A stretch of 64,000 bases of DNA from Nonomuraea endophytica (GCF_014203235.1 NZ_JACHIN010000026.1:1-64000); one strand, 5' to 3'. Counted from the first letter of the stretch, positions 24,870-34,384 are shown. The notes: generated from the letters alone by a model not told the origin. Translations and numbers: made by a program.

Positions 24870-26060
24870 TTACGGCGAGCCCGGCGCGATCCGCACCGGC
24901 AGCGCGGTGAGCGCGCGCACGAGCCCCGGCCTCCAAATGATCTCTTCCGCCGGTACGGCCAGCCGCAGCTTCGGCAGGCGTACCAGAAGAGTGTGCAGGG
25001 CGATCTCGGCCTCGGCCCTGGCCAGAGCGGCGCCGAGACAGTAGTGGATGCCGTGCCCGAACCCCAGATGCGCGTTGTCGGACCGGTCGAGCATCAGCTG
25101 GTCCGGATCGGCGAACCGGCGCGGATCGCGGTTGGCGGCGGCGTTGACGATCTGCACCACCTCGCCCTCGGGGATGGCGACGCCGCCGATCTCGACGTCC
25201 TCGAGGGTGAAGCGCATCGGCGAGATCTCCGCGGGACCGCTGACGCGCAACATCTCCTCAACGGCCACCGCCATCGCCCCGGCGTCACCGCGCAGAAGAT
25301 CGGCCCTGGCGGGGTCGGTGAGCAGGATGAGGGCACCGGAGCTGATCAGGCTGACGGTGGTCTCGTGCCCGGCCATCAGAATGCTGATCGCCACCGAGGT
25401 GAGCTCCTCGTCGGAGAGCCGGTCCCTGGCGTGGACCAGCGCCGACAGCAGGTCGTCGCCGGGCTCGGCGCGCTTGGCCTCGATCAGCCCGCCCATGTAC
25501 GCGACCAGGCCGCGCGCACCGGCGGCGATCCCGTCGAGGTCGGCGGCCTGGAGCGCGGCCGACCACGCACGCCAGGTGTCCTGGTCGGCCTGCGGAACAC
25601 CGAGCAGCTCGCAGATGACCCTGATCGGCAACGGGTAGGCCAGCGCCTCGATCAGGTCGGCCTCCTCCCGGCCGGCGAGGGCGTCGACGAGCTCGTCGGT
25701 AATCTCCTGGATGCGCGGCCGCAACGCGTGGACGCGCCGCGCGGTGAACTCCCGGGAGACCAGCCCGCGCAGCCGGGTGTGATCCGGCGGGTCGTAGGCG
25801 CCGAGCGTCCGCATCAGGTAGGGCAGGACGTCTTCGGGCAGTCCGGCCGCGGCGGCCACGTCGAGCTTGCCCTGCCGGGCCAGGTCGCTGCTGAACCGGG
25901 AGTCGGTCAGCACCGCCAGGCAATCCTCGTAGCCGGTGACGAGCCAGATGGGCGTGCCGTCGACGTAGCGCCCCTGGACGACGGGCCCCGCCTTGGCGAG
26001 GCCGGCGAAGAACGCGTCCCGGTCGGAAGTGGTGAACAGGCCGGTCAGGTCGGTGCTCAT
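24870..26060 (-). CDS. Cytochrome P450 (CYP107-like)
   Basis: A 396-residue cytosolic P450. The I-helix motif MAGHETT lies at about 229-235, the K-helix EEMLR at about 268-272, and the haem motif FGHGIHYCLG around the axial Cys341. It has no fused redox domain and no neighbouring ferredoxin. A TetR gene lies 29 bp upstream on the same strand, so the two are probably co-transcribed with autoregulation through the TetR promoter. Substrate unknown. It is clearly different from the P450 at the left end. Confidence 0.93.
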   Translation of the reverse strand: MSTDLTGLFTTSDRDAFFAGLAKAGPVVQGRYVDGTPIWLVTGYEDCLAVLTDSRFSSDLARQGKLDVAAAAGLPEDVLPYLMRTLGAYDPPDHTRLRGLVSREFTARRVHALRPRIQEITDELVDALAGREEADLIEALAYPLPIRVICELLGVPQADQDTWRAWSAALQAADLDGIAAGARGLVAYMGGLIEAKRAEPGDDLLSALVHARDRLSDEELTSVAISILMAGHETTVSLISSGALILLTDPARADLLRGDAGAMAVAVEEMLRVSGPAEISPMRFTLEDVEIGGVAIPEGEVVQIVNAAANRDPRRFADPDQLMLDRSDNAHLGFGHGIHYCLGAALARAEAEIALHTLLVRLPKLRLAVPAEEIIWRPGLVRALTALPVRIAPGSP

Positions 26061-26089
26061 ACGAGTCCCTTCAGGATCATGACGCTGTC

Positions 26090-26710
26090 TCAGGACCGTT
26101 CGTTTCGGACCTTCTCGTACGCGCTCCGCACCCGCTCGTCGGCGAACACGCCCTGGGTGAGCATTTCGAGCGCCGTGCCGGAGAAGCGCAGGGTGGCGCC
26201 GGTCTCGGCGAGATCGTCCTCGCCGAGTGCGCGCGCCAGATGGGCGTGCAGCACGACGGGCGTCAGCAGCCAGCCGACATAGATGGCCGCGCGGGCGTGC
26301 GGGTCGGCGGCGGGCCTGACCCAGCCTTCGGCGACGCCCTGCTCCAGCCAGCGCTCGGAGCCGGCGACCATCGAGTCGAAGAGCGCCGCGGCGTCGGGCG
26401 ACTCGTCGAGGAAGGCACGGGCGAGGTAGCGCCGGATCGGCGTGGCGTCCTCGATCATCGAGCCGATCCGGCTGGTGTCGTCCAGGTCGGGGCTGGTGCC
26501 GTCGCCGCGCAGCATCTCGACCAGATACGCATCGCAGGCCTTGCGAAGCCCGTCCTTGGATCCGAAGTGGTGCAGGACGAGCGCGGGCGAGACTCCGGCC
26601 TGGGCGGCGATGGCACGCACGCTGACTCGGTTGACGCCTTCGCGCCCGAACAGGTCGAGTGCGGCGTCCCGGATCCGGGCGCGCGCCGTGAGATCGGAGT
26701 CTGAACGCAT
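26090..26710 (-). CDS. TetR-family regulator upstream of P450
   Basis: A 206-residue regulator with the canonical TetR helix-turn-helix: RIRDAALDLFGREGVNRVSV, then QAGVSPALVLHHFGSKDGLR at about 35-55. The start is set at ATG 26710 (MRSDSDLT); ATG 26719 adds three residues. It is the first gene of a two-gene unit with the P450. An imperfect palindrome lies just upstream. Confidence 0.9.
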   Translation of the reverse strand: MRSDSDLTARARIRDAALDLFGREGVNRVSVRAIAAQAGVSPALVLHHFGSKDGLRKACDAYLVEMLRGDGTSPDLDDTSRIGSMIEDATPIRRYLARAFLDESPDAAALFDSMVAGSERWLEQGVAEGWVRPAADPHARAAIYVGWLLTPVVLHAHLARALGEDDLAETGATLRFSGTALEMLTQGVFADERVRSAYEKVRNERS

Positions 26711-26721
26711 GAACAGCATAC

Positions 26722-26737
26722 TAAACAAACGTTCAGC
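26722..26737. promoter_or_regulatory. Possible TetR operator upstream of TetR-P450
   Basis: CTAAACA-AA-CGTTCAG forms an imperfect palindrome (five of seven positions per arm) directly upstream of the TetR start. Its autoregulatory role is inferred from position. Confidence 0.45.
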
Positions 26738-26950
26738 CTCTGACAACAGCTGACGCGGGTGGGGCGTCAACCTTGGGAAACCGTGATGCCCTTGGGGCCA
26801 CTGCGCCGTGCTGCGAGCCAACTTCGGCACAGCACCGACGCCGAGGCGGTTTCGCCTTCACCGAGGTCCTGCAGCCGGGGCCCTCGATCTGAGCGTGGCC
26901 AGGATCAACGACAAGTGGAGCTCCACCGGGGGGGAATGGGTCGTGTTTCA

Positions 26951-28261
26951 CTACGACATGACGAACTTCCCCTTCCTCAAGTCCATGGGCGATCCCCAGA
27001 TGGGAATCTGTAGTGAAACTCTGGATGCTGCTGGCCGGGGTCGCGGCGGCCCGTGCACCAGCAACACCAGCGGCAGCCCTTTTGGCTCCACCCCGACCGG
27101 CAGCGTCAGGAACGCGTGCAGGGGCAACCCGTCCCGAGCCGGGAAGCCGACCGCGATCATGGGCGCCAGGTCGGCCGGGTCCAGGTCCGGGCCGGACAGC
27201 AGCCGGCTCTCGCCCGTGCCATGGTCGTAGAACCAGGTGAGTCCCGGCTCGCGGTCGTGGACGAACGTCGCCACCCATCGCCGCTCGGTCTCGTCCGAGG
27301 ACACCGTGTGCAAAACGCCGTCGGACAGGGTGGACAGCGCCGCGTACACCTCGGCGAAGTGCGGATCCAGCACCTCGATTCCCGGCCGATCACCGACGAA
27401 GCGGGCCGCGATGATCTCCCCGGTGCGCCGGCTGATGAACACGGTCGGAGGCAGGCGGGAGTCCATCAGACCCATGGTGCACAGGCTGCGCCCCTGCACC
27501 GCCGCCACCACGCTCTCCTCGCCGCTCTCCCAGTCGATGCGGACGATCCGCAGGTCGTCCGAGTCCTGGTACGCGCCGACCAGCAGGCCCTTGCCGTCGG
27601 GCGTCGCGATCTGAAGGGGCAACCCCAGCGGGTACTCCGGGCCGCCCAGCCGGCGAAGAAGGCGCTTCTCGCCGGGCCCGGGGCCGACCGCGTAAATCTC
27701 GTAGCTGCCGTCGTCGGTGAGCACCGAGTGGAACGGCGCTCCGCCGTCGCGATCGACCACCACGGTGGCGTTCGGCTGGGGCTGCTCCAGGTGCACCGTC
27801 GTCTCGCCGGTGGCGACCTCGATCCGGAACACGTCGACGGACGCCGGCCTGCGGTTCATCCAGACGAGCACGCTGCCCGGGACCAACCTCATCGGCTCGG
27901 CGCCGAACACCCGCGATCCCGGCGGCATCGGCGTCAGGTCGACCGCCGGCTCGTCCGGCGCGTCGAGGTCGACACGGTAAAGGTGCCAGTCCTCGTTGCC
28001 GTCGTTGTCCTGGAGATACAGCAGCCAGCGCGGGTCGTCGGTCCAGTAGTACGTCTTGATGCCGCGCCGAGCGTCGTGCGTGACGCAAACGGCATCCGCG
28101 TGCTCCTCGTGGATCCCGCGTACCCACACATTCGTGCGGCCGTGCTCCGGCGCCAGGTAGGCGATCCTCGTTCCGTCCGGCGAGATCGACGCACCGGAGA
28201 ACTCCGGATCACTGAAGAACGTCTCGATGTCGACCAACTCTTGCGGCGATATCGCGGTCAT
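26951..28261 (-). pseudogene. S9 prolyl-oligopeptidase-like gene lacking its catalytic domain
   Basis: The N-terminal beta-propeller half of an acylaminoacyl-peptidase-like enzyme is intact from ATG 28261 (IETFFSDPEFSGASISPDGT, then TYYWTDDPRWLLYLQDNDGN). The hinge strand LPLVLLVHG is reached near 27050, and then similarity ends. The expected GGPW, GxSxGG nucleophile, Asp and His are all absent, and only about 33 unrelated residues follow before the stop. Full-length relatives are about 600 residues. The product cannot be an active peptidase. Confidence 0.8.
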
Positions 28262-28432
28262 TCCGGCTCCAACCTGGGGTTGTGGCGTCGTAGGTGGACG
28301 ATCCCCATGCAAAGCTATGCCGTTACGGCACAGTCAACCCCCGCGGCACAGGCTCGTCAGGGAGCACGCCGGGCCTGCTGGAAACGCTCCATGGTCGGAA
28401 CGTGCGGTTGTGAGCTAGATCACGGTTGAGGT

Positions 28433-28445
28433 TGACCTTGGGTCA
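28433..28445. promoter_or_regulatory. Palindrome upstream of fused hydrolase
   Basis: TGACC-TTG-GGTCA is a perfect 5-bp inverted repeat about 47 bp before the start codon of the fused hydrolase. It could be an operator; no adjacent regulator is present. Confidence 0.4.
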
Positions 28446-28491
28446 GGGTGAAAGCTCGGCGCAAGATAACTCCTTCGAAAGGCGCGCCACC

Positions 28492-29988
28492 ATGACGATC
28501 ACCCTTTCCGACCAGGACAAAAGCACCCTGCGAATTGCCGCGTATGGCGCCGTGACTTTGATGACCGCCGCCGGTGCGGCCGGCCAGCCTCACAAGATCG
28601 CCACCAACGGCAGCATCGCGCTGGGCTCGGCCACCGGCCTGATCGGGCACGTGCTCGCCGACCACCCCGAGGCCAAGGACCTGACCGGGAGGTCCGTGGC
28701 CGAGATCGCCGACCGCGTGCTGCCGGCCCTGACCACGGCCATGAACCTGCTGAAGCGGCAGGACCCGGCCGAGGCCGACAACTTCCGCAAGACCGTCCTC
28801 GTAGCTGCCGAGTCCGCCCAGATGCCCCAGGACCGGCCGAGCCCCGCCGCGGCCGAGATGGTCCGCAAGATCACCGAAGCCCTCGACGCCGCCGTACCGG
28901 ATCGCCCGGAACTGCAGAAGGCGATCGAGGAGATCGTCGAGTCCGGTTTCCTCGGGGTGGCGCTGCGCGTGCGCGACGAGCAGGGCGAATGGGCAGGCAG
29001 CGCCGGGGCGGCCGAGCTGGGCGGGACCGCCAAGCCGCCGGTCCACGGGCATGCCCGGATCGGCAGCAACACCAAGACCTTCACCGCGACCCTGGTGCTG
29101 CAACTGGTGGCCGAAGGCAAGATCCATCTGGACACCCCGGCGGCGGACTACCTGCCCGAGCTCGGGCTGGACCGGCGGATCACGGTGCGGATGCTGCTGC
29201 AGCACACCAGCGGGCTGTTCAACTTCACCGGCGAGGTCTACGACGACGGGACGATCGTGCACGGGATTCCCGTTCCCTACAGCACCACGGGCAGGGAGTG
29301 GGTGGACAAGCGGTTCCACACCTACAAGCCCGAGGATCTGGTACGGCTGTCGCTGTCCAAGCCGGCCCGGTTCGAGCCGGGGACGGGCTGGAGCTATTCC
29401 AACACCAACTACGTGCTGGCCCGGCTGCTGATCGAGAAGGTCACCGGCCGGTCGCTGGCCGAGGAGATGCAGCGGCGAATCCTGGACCCGCTAGGACTGA
29501 CGGGAACGGTGGTGCCGGACGCCTCACCGGAGATCCCCGAGCCGCACGCCCACGTCTACTACCGCTACGAGGACACGACGATCGACATCACCCGCCACAA
29601 CCCCTCCTGGGTCTCCACCGGCGGTGACATGATCTCGACCAGCCAGGATCTGGCCACGTTCATCTCCGCGCTGGTAAGCGGCAAGCTCCTGCCTGCCCCA
29701 CTACTGGCCGAGATGTGCACCCCGCACTCCACGGGCCTCCCGAACATGGACTACGGGCTGGGAGTGTTCGTCCAGAGAACGGACTGCGGCGGCACGGTCA
29801 TCACCCACAACGGCGGCACGGTCGGCTCCGCGGCACTGATGTACACCACGCCCGACGGCGGCAAGACCCTGACCGCCGTACTCAACTGGGTGGACGACGC
29901 CGACATGTCCGTCGCGGCAGCGTTCCAGAACGCCCAGAAGCGACTCGTCAACGAGGTGTTCTGCGGCACGGCTCAGCCGGCGAACTGA
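28492..29988 (+). CDS. Fusion: small actinobacterial domain plus serine beta-lactamase-fold hydrolase
   Basis: A 498-residue protein with ATG 28492 and a GAAAGG site. Residues 1 to about 134 (LSDQDKSTLRIAAYGAVTLM to VRKITEALDAA) match what I know as a free-standing small actinobacterial protein that usually ends at EALDAA. From about 140 a class C-type hydrolase begins: SxxK at Ser192-Lys195 (GSNTK), YxN at Tyr302-Asn304 (YSN) and THNGG near the C-terminus. It has no signal peptide. It is most likely a cytosolic esterase/peptidase with an in-frame fused partner. Confidence 0.85.
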   Translation: MTITLSDQDKSTLRIAAYGAVTLMTAAGAAGQPHKIATNGSIALGSATGLIGHVLADHPEAKDLTGRSVAEIADRVLPALTTAMNLLKRQDPAEADNFRKTVLVAAESAQMPQDRPSPAAAEMVRKITEALDAAVPDRPELQKAIEEIVESGFLGVALRVRDEQGEWAGSAGAAELGGTAKPPVHGHARIGSNTKTFTATLVLQLVAEGKIHLDTPAADYLPELGLDRRITVRMLLQHTSGLFNFTGEVYDDGTIVHGIPVPYSTTGREWVDKRFHTYKPEDLVRLSLSKPARFEPGTGWSYSNTNYVLARLLIEKVTGRSLAEEMQRRILDPLGLTGTVVPDASPEIPEPHAHVYYRYEDTTIDITRHNPSWVSTGGDMISTSQDLATFISALVSGKLLPAPLLAEMCTPHSTGLPNMDYGLGVFVQRTDCGGTVITHNGGTVGSAALMYTTPDGGKTLTAVLNWVDDADMSVAAAFQNAQKRLVNEVFCGTAQPAN

Positions 29989-30656
29989 ACACCTTGCTCA
30001 ATTGCGGCGCTTGATAGATCTTTGCGGAGCCGGGCTGCGCAGGTGGCGCGTAGCCGTCCGTTGGCTGGACTTCGCAGCTCAGTTTCGCATCCTGCCTGAC
30101 TTCTTCCAGACGCTCGGCCAACAGTTGCCAGGCTGCCTTCCGCTTCATGGTCAGCATCGGAACTCGGGCGCCGAGCGCGGGGTAACTTCGCCAGTACCCG
30201 AATCTGCTCGCACAGCTGCGTGCAGAACCCTACGGGCGGGACGTGCAGATCGCGTGCAAAAGTACCTGTCCATACCCCGAAGCCGGCACACTACGTCCAT
30301 GGTTCAGAGCTGAGTGGCGGCTCGCCGCAACCGTAGAAGTTCCGGCCGAGACCGCCGCCACCTCAGAATGGCGGAGTAGCAAACTGTTGAAGTTCCCCGC
30401 CTGGTCCGTCTCGCCCCCTCGGCTCGCACGCGAACCACACATGGACGACGCCTCACGCCGACAGGCACAAAGCCGTTCCCGGAGCGCACTGCAGGAATGA
30501 CCTGGAACCGGATCGCCCGATCCGAGCGGTGGGCCGGGCACAGCGCCGGCCCACCCTCGTCCATCTCTCGTGTCCCGTCAGGGTCGGGCAGGCTTCAGGC
30601 CGGTCGGCGGTGAGCCGTACCTTGCCCGTCCCCTACGTCGACGCCCTCGGCCTCAC
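29989..30656. other. Intergenic region with a terminator-like hairpin
   Basis: This region is less GC-rich than its neighbours. Short open frames (for example 29948-30148 minus and 30243-30500 plus) lack family motifs and ribosome sites. The only firm structure is the hairpin at 30528-30555. Confidence 0.4.
30528..30555. terminator. Hairpin, probable bidirectional terminator
   Basis: Perfect 10-bp arms GGTGGGCCGG and CCGGCCCACC are separated by an 8-nt loop. It lies about 100 bp beyond the stop of the convergent secreted-protein gene and 540 bp after the hydrolase. Confidence 0.65.
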
Positions 30657-31394
30657 CTACTTCTGGCTGCCGGGGCGGGCGTCGAGGGGGTCAAGGTTCT
30701 GCTTCTCGGGGTAGCCGGGGGCCTTGTCGAAGCGGACGGTGTTGCCATCACGGTTGAACCAGCCCTTGAAACGCCAGTTGATGAAGCCGCCGTCGCCGGG
30801 GTTCACGAGCGTCTCGGCGGTGTCGAAGACGTAGACGGAGTAAACATGGGCAGGAGCGACCTTCTTGCGGGTCTCGGGGTTGGTGGTGCCGAGCCCCCAG
30901 TGGCACAGCATCAGCTTGGCCGCCGGTTCGTTCTGGACGAGACTGCCGCCCCAGTCGTGCTTCTTGAAGTAGGAACTGCCGTTGCCCAGGCTGGGCGCGA
31001 TGGTTTTGCCGTCGTAGGAGAGGCCCTGGTAGAGGACGGCGATGTTCCACCGGCCGCTGGAGGCCTTGTCCGCGGCGGCGAGGGCTTCCTCGGTGAACTT
31101 CTCGCGCCGGCTGTCCATTCTCGTCTCATCGACGATCATGGAGATGAGGCCGCCGATCGCCTCTCCGGCGCTCATCATGCCGTTGGAGCCGCCCCCGCCC
31201 TTGCCGTGCTTGCCGTTGGGGTTCCACTGGTTGGCGGCGGGGTTGACCGGCAGGAACGGCGAACGAGCGAGGCCCTCCTGGCACGGGTACTTGTCGTAGT
31301 CGCCGGCGGCCGAAGCCGCCGGCGCCGCCACGAGCATCGAGCCCGCTACCACGACGGCTGCTCCGGCGCCTGCGAGCTTTCTGGTGATCGTCAT
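30657..31394 (-). CDS. Secreted protein of unknown function
   Basis: A 245-residue exported protein. The Sec signal peptide (MTITRKLAGAGAAVVVAGSM to APAASAA) is cleaved at about residue 30. The mature part has two cysteines (YPCQEG, LMLCHWG), a glycine-rich stretch KHGKGGGGSNG and a Trp/Phe-rich C-terminal segment INWRFKGWFN. A GAGGGAG site lies before the ATG. I recognise no family; the paired cysteines suggest a disulphide-bonded extracellular domain. Confidence 0.8.
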   Translation of the reverse strand: MTITRKLAGAGAAVVVAGSMLVAAPAASAAGDYDKYPCQEGLARSPFLPVNPAANQWNPNGKHGKGGGGSNGMMSAGEAIGGLISMIVDETRMDSRREKFTEEALAAADKASSGRWNIAVLYQGLSYDGKTIAPSLGNGSSYFKKHDWGGSLVQNEPAAKLMLCHWGLGTTNPETRKKVAPAHVYSVYVFDTAETLVNPGDGGFINWRFKGWFNRDGNTVRFDKAPGYPEKQNLDPLDARPGSQK

Positions 31395-31700
31395 GAATCA
31401 TCTCCCTCGATCGGACACTGACCGGCAGACCGTAACGACGAGGGATAGACAACTTGTGACAGGGAGATAAATCCGGCCGCGATGCCCACGCGGCGCCGGG
31501 ACATCCGCGAGATCGCCACGCCAGCGCATCTACACCGGATGGGACGGCGCCTCGGCCGAGGTCGAGCCGAGCTGATCCGCGCCAGCCGTGCGTGCACTTC
31601 CCAGAGGCGGCCCATTATCAAGGTGAGCTGCCACGCCTCGGAAAGCTCTGAGGGCAATACCGGCGAAATCATTTGTTTGCTAGAGCACGCCGTGCAGAGG
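31395..31700. other. Intergenic, no supported gene
   Basis: The first part is the promoter region of the secreted-protein gene. Short frames in both directions lack motifs and ribosome sites. No hairpin or palindrome stands out. Confidence 0.4.
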
Positions 31701-32462
31701 TCAGGCGGTTTTGACGATGGTTCCGGCGGCTTCGAGCGCCGTCACCTCGTCTGTGGGCGCAGTGGTGTCGGTGACGAGGGCGTGGAGGAGTGAGGTGGGG
31801 CCGACGTAGGCGTACGCGGTGCGGGTGAGCTTGGTGCCGTCCGCGGCGACGATGGTGCGGCGGCTGGAGGCGATGCCCGCCTTCTTCACCGCCGCGTCGT
31901 CGAGGTCGTAGGCGGTCAGGCCCTGGGCTGCGCTCAGGCCGCAGCAGCCGATGATCGCGGTGTCGAAGCGCAGGGCTGCCAGGGAGGCCAGGGTGAGAGG
32001 GCCGGACAGGGCTCCTTCGGCGGCGCGGGGGCGTCCGCCGGGCACCATCAGCGTGGTTGGTCCGGGTGTCTGGCTGAGCAGGTGGATGGCCTGGAGCGAG
32101 AGGGGCATCACGCTGAGCGGCCGCCCGCGCAGCAGGCGGGCGACCTCCAGGCAGGTGGTGCCGCTGTCCAGGAGGACGCTTTCGCCGTCGGCGATGAGCG
32201 CGGACACCTCGGCGGCGATCCTGCGCTTGGCGTCCACGGCCTCGTGGGCGCGTAGCGCGAAGGGCGGCTCCGCGCCCCTGAGCAGCAGGGTACGGGCGCC
32301 GCCGCGGACACGTTCGAGGGCGCCTTGTGCGGCCAGCGCTTCCAGGTCGCGCCGGATGGTCATCTCCGAGGCGCCGGTCAGCTCGGAGAGTTCCTGGACC
32401 GTGAGGCTGCCTGAGTCCCGGACGGCCTGCGCGATCAGCCCGTGACGGTCTGCGTTGCTCAT
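31701..32462 (-). CDS. DeoR-family regulator
   Basis: A 253-residue regulator with an N-terminal DeoR helix-turn-helix (LTVQELSELTGASEMTIRRD, then LEALAAQG) and a C-terminal phosphosugar-sensing domain of the ISOCOT fold (LLDSGTTCLEVARLL, AIIGCCGLSAAQGL, VVAADGTKL). The start ATG is 32462. It is divergent from an MFS gene and a HAD phosphatase, with a perfect 8-bp-arm palindrome between, and is expected to repress them until a phosphorylated sugar-like effector binds. Confidence 0.92.
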   Translation of the reverse strand: MSNADRHGLIAQAVRDSGSLTVQELSELTGASEMTIRRDLEALAAQGALERVRGGARTLLLRGAEPPFALRAHEAVDAKRRIAAEVSALIADGESVLLDSGTTCLEVARLLRGRPLSVMPLSLQAIHLLSQTPGPTTLMVPGGRPRAAEGALSGPLTLASLAALRFDTAIIGCCGLSAAQGLTAYDLDDAAVKKAGIASSRRTIVAADGTKLTRTAYAYVGPTSLLHALVTDTTAPTDEVTALEAAGTIVKTA

Positions 32463-32485
32463 ACGGCGATTGAACACCATGGTGA

Positions 32486-32508
32486 AACGAACATGCAAAC
32501 TGTTCGTT
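32486..32508. promoter_or_regulatory. DeoR operator palindrome
   Basis: Perfect 8-bp arms AACGAACA and TGTTCGTT with a 7-bp spacer lie between the DeoR and MFS genes, next to the AT-rich TTATAGCGTTTTTTC stretch that probably contains the promoter. Confidence 0.8.
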
Positions 32509-32540
32509 ATAGCGTTTTTTCAACACGTATTGTGGTTGCT

Positions 32541-33725
32541 ATGGCACGTTCGCTGCGAGCCGCCCGTGTGGCGACCTTCGTCTACTTCGTCCTCTGCGGC
32601 GCCTTGATGGGCACGTGGGTGGTGCACATCCCCGCCATCGAGGAGCGGGTGGGCATCAGCCACGCCACGCTGGGCGGCCTGCTGGTACTGCTGGGCCTGG
32701 GCGCCGTCCTCGGGATGCAGGTGACCGGCCGGCTGACCGACCGCCTCGGGACGCGTGTGGTGGTCCCCGCCTCGGGTGTGCTGTGCGGCGCCGCCCTGGT
32801 GCTGCCGGGACTGTCCGACAGCCCCTGGATGCTGGCCGGCGCCCTGCTGGTCTTCGGCTTCTGCAACGGGTGCCTGGATGTGAGCATGAACGCGCATGCC
32901 GTACACGTGGAGAAGGCCTATCAGAGGCCTGTCATGTCGGCCTTCCACGCCACCTTTTCCGTCGGCGGTGTGCTTGCCGCGCTGGTCGCCGCGGGGGCCG
33001 CGGGCACCGGCCTGAGCACGGCGGTGACGCTGGGCGCTGTGGGAGCCTTGGGCATCGTGGTCGCTCTGATCGCGGCGCGCGGCCTGCTGCCCGGCACCCG
33101 CGCGGCTGGAGAGGACACCGCGCCGGCCGCCAAGCGGCGCGGCAAGCCCCGGCAGATCTGGATCCTCGCCGGCCTGGCGTTGATGGTCATGCTGTGCGAG
33201 GGGGCCGCCAACGACTGGAGTGCCCTGCACCTCAAGGACGTCCTCGGGGTGCCGGCGAGCGTCGCCGCCTTCGGATATGGCACGTTCGCGGCGGCGATGA
33301 CCGTCGGCCGTCTGCTCGCCGACCGCGTCTCCGCCCGGTTCGGGTCGATGGCCGCCCTGCGGTACGGCTCGGCCACCGCCGCCGTCGGCATCACGATCGT
33401 GGCCCTCACCCCGTGGACCGGAGGCGCGTTCGCCGGATGGGCGCTGTTCGGACTGGGCCTGTCGGGCTGCGTCCCCCAGCTGTTCAGCGCGGCCGGGCAC
33501 GCGGACCCCGCTGCCGCCGGGGCCAACGTCTCCCGCGTGGCCGGGCTGGGCTACCTCGGCATGCTCGCTGGCCCCGCCGTCATCGGCTGGCTGACCCACC
33601 TCACCGCACTGAACCACACCTTCCTGCTGCTGAGCCTGCTGTGCGTGACCACCGCCGCCGCAGCCGGCGTCCTGCGCGTCCGCGATGCGGACCACCCTCG
33701 CGAGCCGGTACGCAGCAGCCGCTGA
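32541..33725 (+). CDS. MFS transporter, YbjJ-like
   Basis: A 394-residue twelve-helix major-facilitator protein. The loop 2-3 motif reads GRLTDRLGTR; later helices show LVFGFCNGCLDVSMNAHAV, which is characteristic of the YbjJ/fucose-permease-like group. The start is ATG 32541, since upstream in-frame codons overlap the operator. It is followed by a HAD phosphatase, the same MFS plus HAD pairing as ybjJ-ybjI in E. coli. The substrate is unknown, possibly a sugar-like compound given the DeoR. Confidence 0.9.
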   Translation: MARSLRAARVATFVYFVLCGALMGTWVVHIPAIEERVGISHATLGGLLVLLGLGAVLGMQVTGRLTDRLGTRVVVPASGVLCGAALVLPGLSDSPWMLAGALLVFGFCNGCLDVSMNAHAVHVEKAYQRPVMSAFHATFSVGGVLAALVAAGAAGTGLSTAVTLGAVGALGIVVALIAARGLLPGTRAAGEDTAPAAKRRGKPRQIWILAGLALMVMLCEGAANDWSALHLKDVLGVPASVAAFGYGTFAAAMTVGRLLADRVSARFGSMAALRYGSATAAVGITIVALTPWTGGAFAGWALFGLGLSGCVPQLFSAAGHADPAAAGANVSRVAGLGYLGMLAGPAVIGWLTHLTALNHTFLLLSLLCVTTAAAAGVLRVRDADHPREPVRSSR

Positions 33726-33755
33726 CCACCTGCCCAGACAGAAGGATTCGCCACC

Positions 33756-34370
33756 ATGTCCATCGTCCTGTTCGACCTCTTCGGGGTCATCGCCCTGCCC
33801 CAACGCCCCGGCACCATGGCGCGGATGGCCGCCCGGTGCCACACACCCGTCGACGCCTTCACCGAGGCCTACTGGACCTGCCGCCCGCCCTACGACAGCG
33901 CGCAACACACCGCCACCGAGTACTGGACGGCGGTGCTGCGACGGTTGTCCCGCCCGTCCGATGCCGACACGATCGAGGAACTGCGACTCGCCGACATCGA
34001 CAGCTGGTCCCGCGTGGACGCGCACATGGTCGCCTACGCGCGGTCCCTGCGCGAGCACGCGAGAGTCGCCCTGCTGTCCAACATCCCCTCGGACCACGCG
34101 GACGCCTTCCTCGCCACACAGCCCTGGCTGCGGGACCTGGACCACATCGCCTTCTCCGGAAAGATCAAGGCGGCGAAGCCGGACCCGGCGGCCTTCCACC
34201 ACTGCCTCGCCGCCCTGCGGGCCTTGCCCGCCGATGTCCTGTTCGTCGACGACCGCGTGGAGAACGTCCGCGCGGCTCAGGCGCTCGGCATGCACGGACA
34301 CCTCTTCACCGGACTCGGCGAGCTGACGGCAGCGGTCGACACGTGGCTGCCGTCCCGCACCGACATCTGA
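33756..34370 (+). CDS. HAD-superfamily hydrolase
   Basis: A 204-residue HAD-IA-like protein. Motif I is VLFDLFGVI, so the nucleophile Asp7 is present while the usual second Asp (general acid) is Phe. Motif II is LLSNIPS, motif III Lys is in GKIKAAKPDP, and motif IV is VLFVDDRVENV. It is 30 bp behind the MFS gene and surely co-transcribed. The missing second Asp occurs in non-phosphatase HAD members, so phosphatase activity is uncertain. Confidence 0.88.
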   Translation: MSIVLFDLFGVIALPQRPGTMARMAARCHTPVDAFTEAYWTCRPPYDSAQHTATEYWTAVLRRLSRPSDADTIEELRLADIDSWSRVDAHMVAYARSLREHARVALLSNIPSDHADAFLATQPWLRDLDHIAFSGKIKAAKPDPAAFHHCLAALRALPADVLFVDDRVENVRAAQALGMHGHLFTGLGELTAAVDTWLPSRTDI

Positions 34371-34384
34371 TCCCAGTGCTGCCC

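Noticed and set aside
26759..27013. Plus-strand frame ending INDKWSSTGGEWVVFHYDMT and following residues
   Set aside because: The end looks protein-like, but there is no start with a ribosome site, no family match I can name, and weak third-position bias upstream. It may be a stump at the S9 truncation junction.
29948..30148. Minus-strand small open frame starting MKRKAAWQLLAERLEEVRQD
   Set aside because: Helical and plausible, but it overlaps the end of the fused hydrolase, lacks a ribosome site and has lower coding bias.
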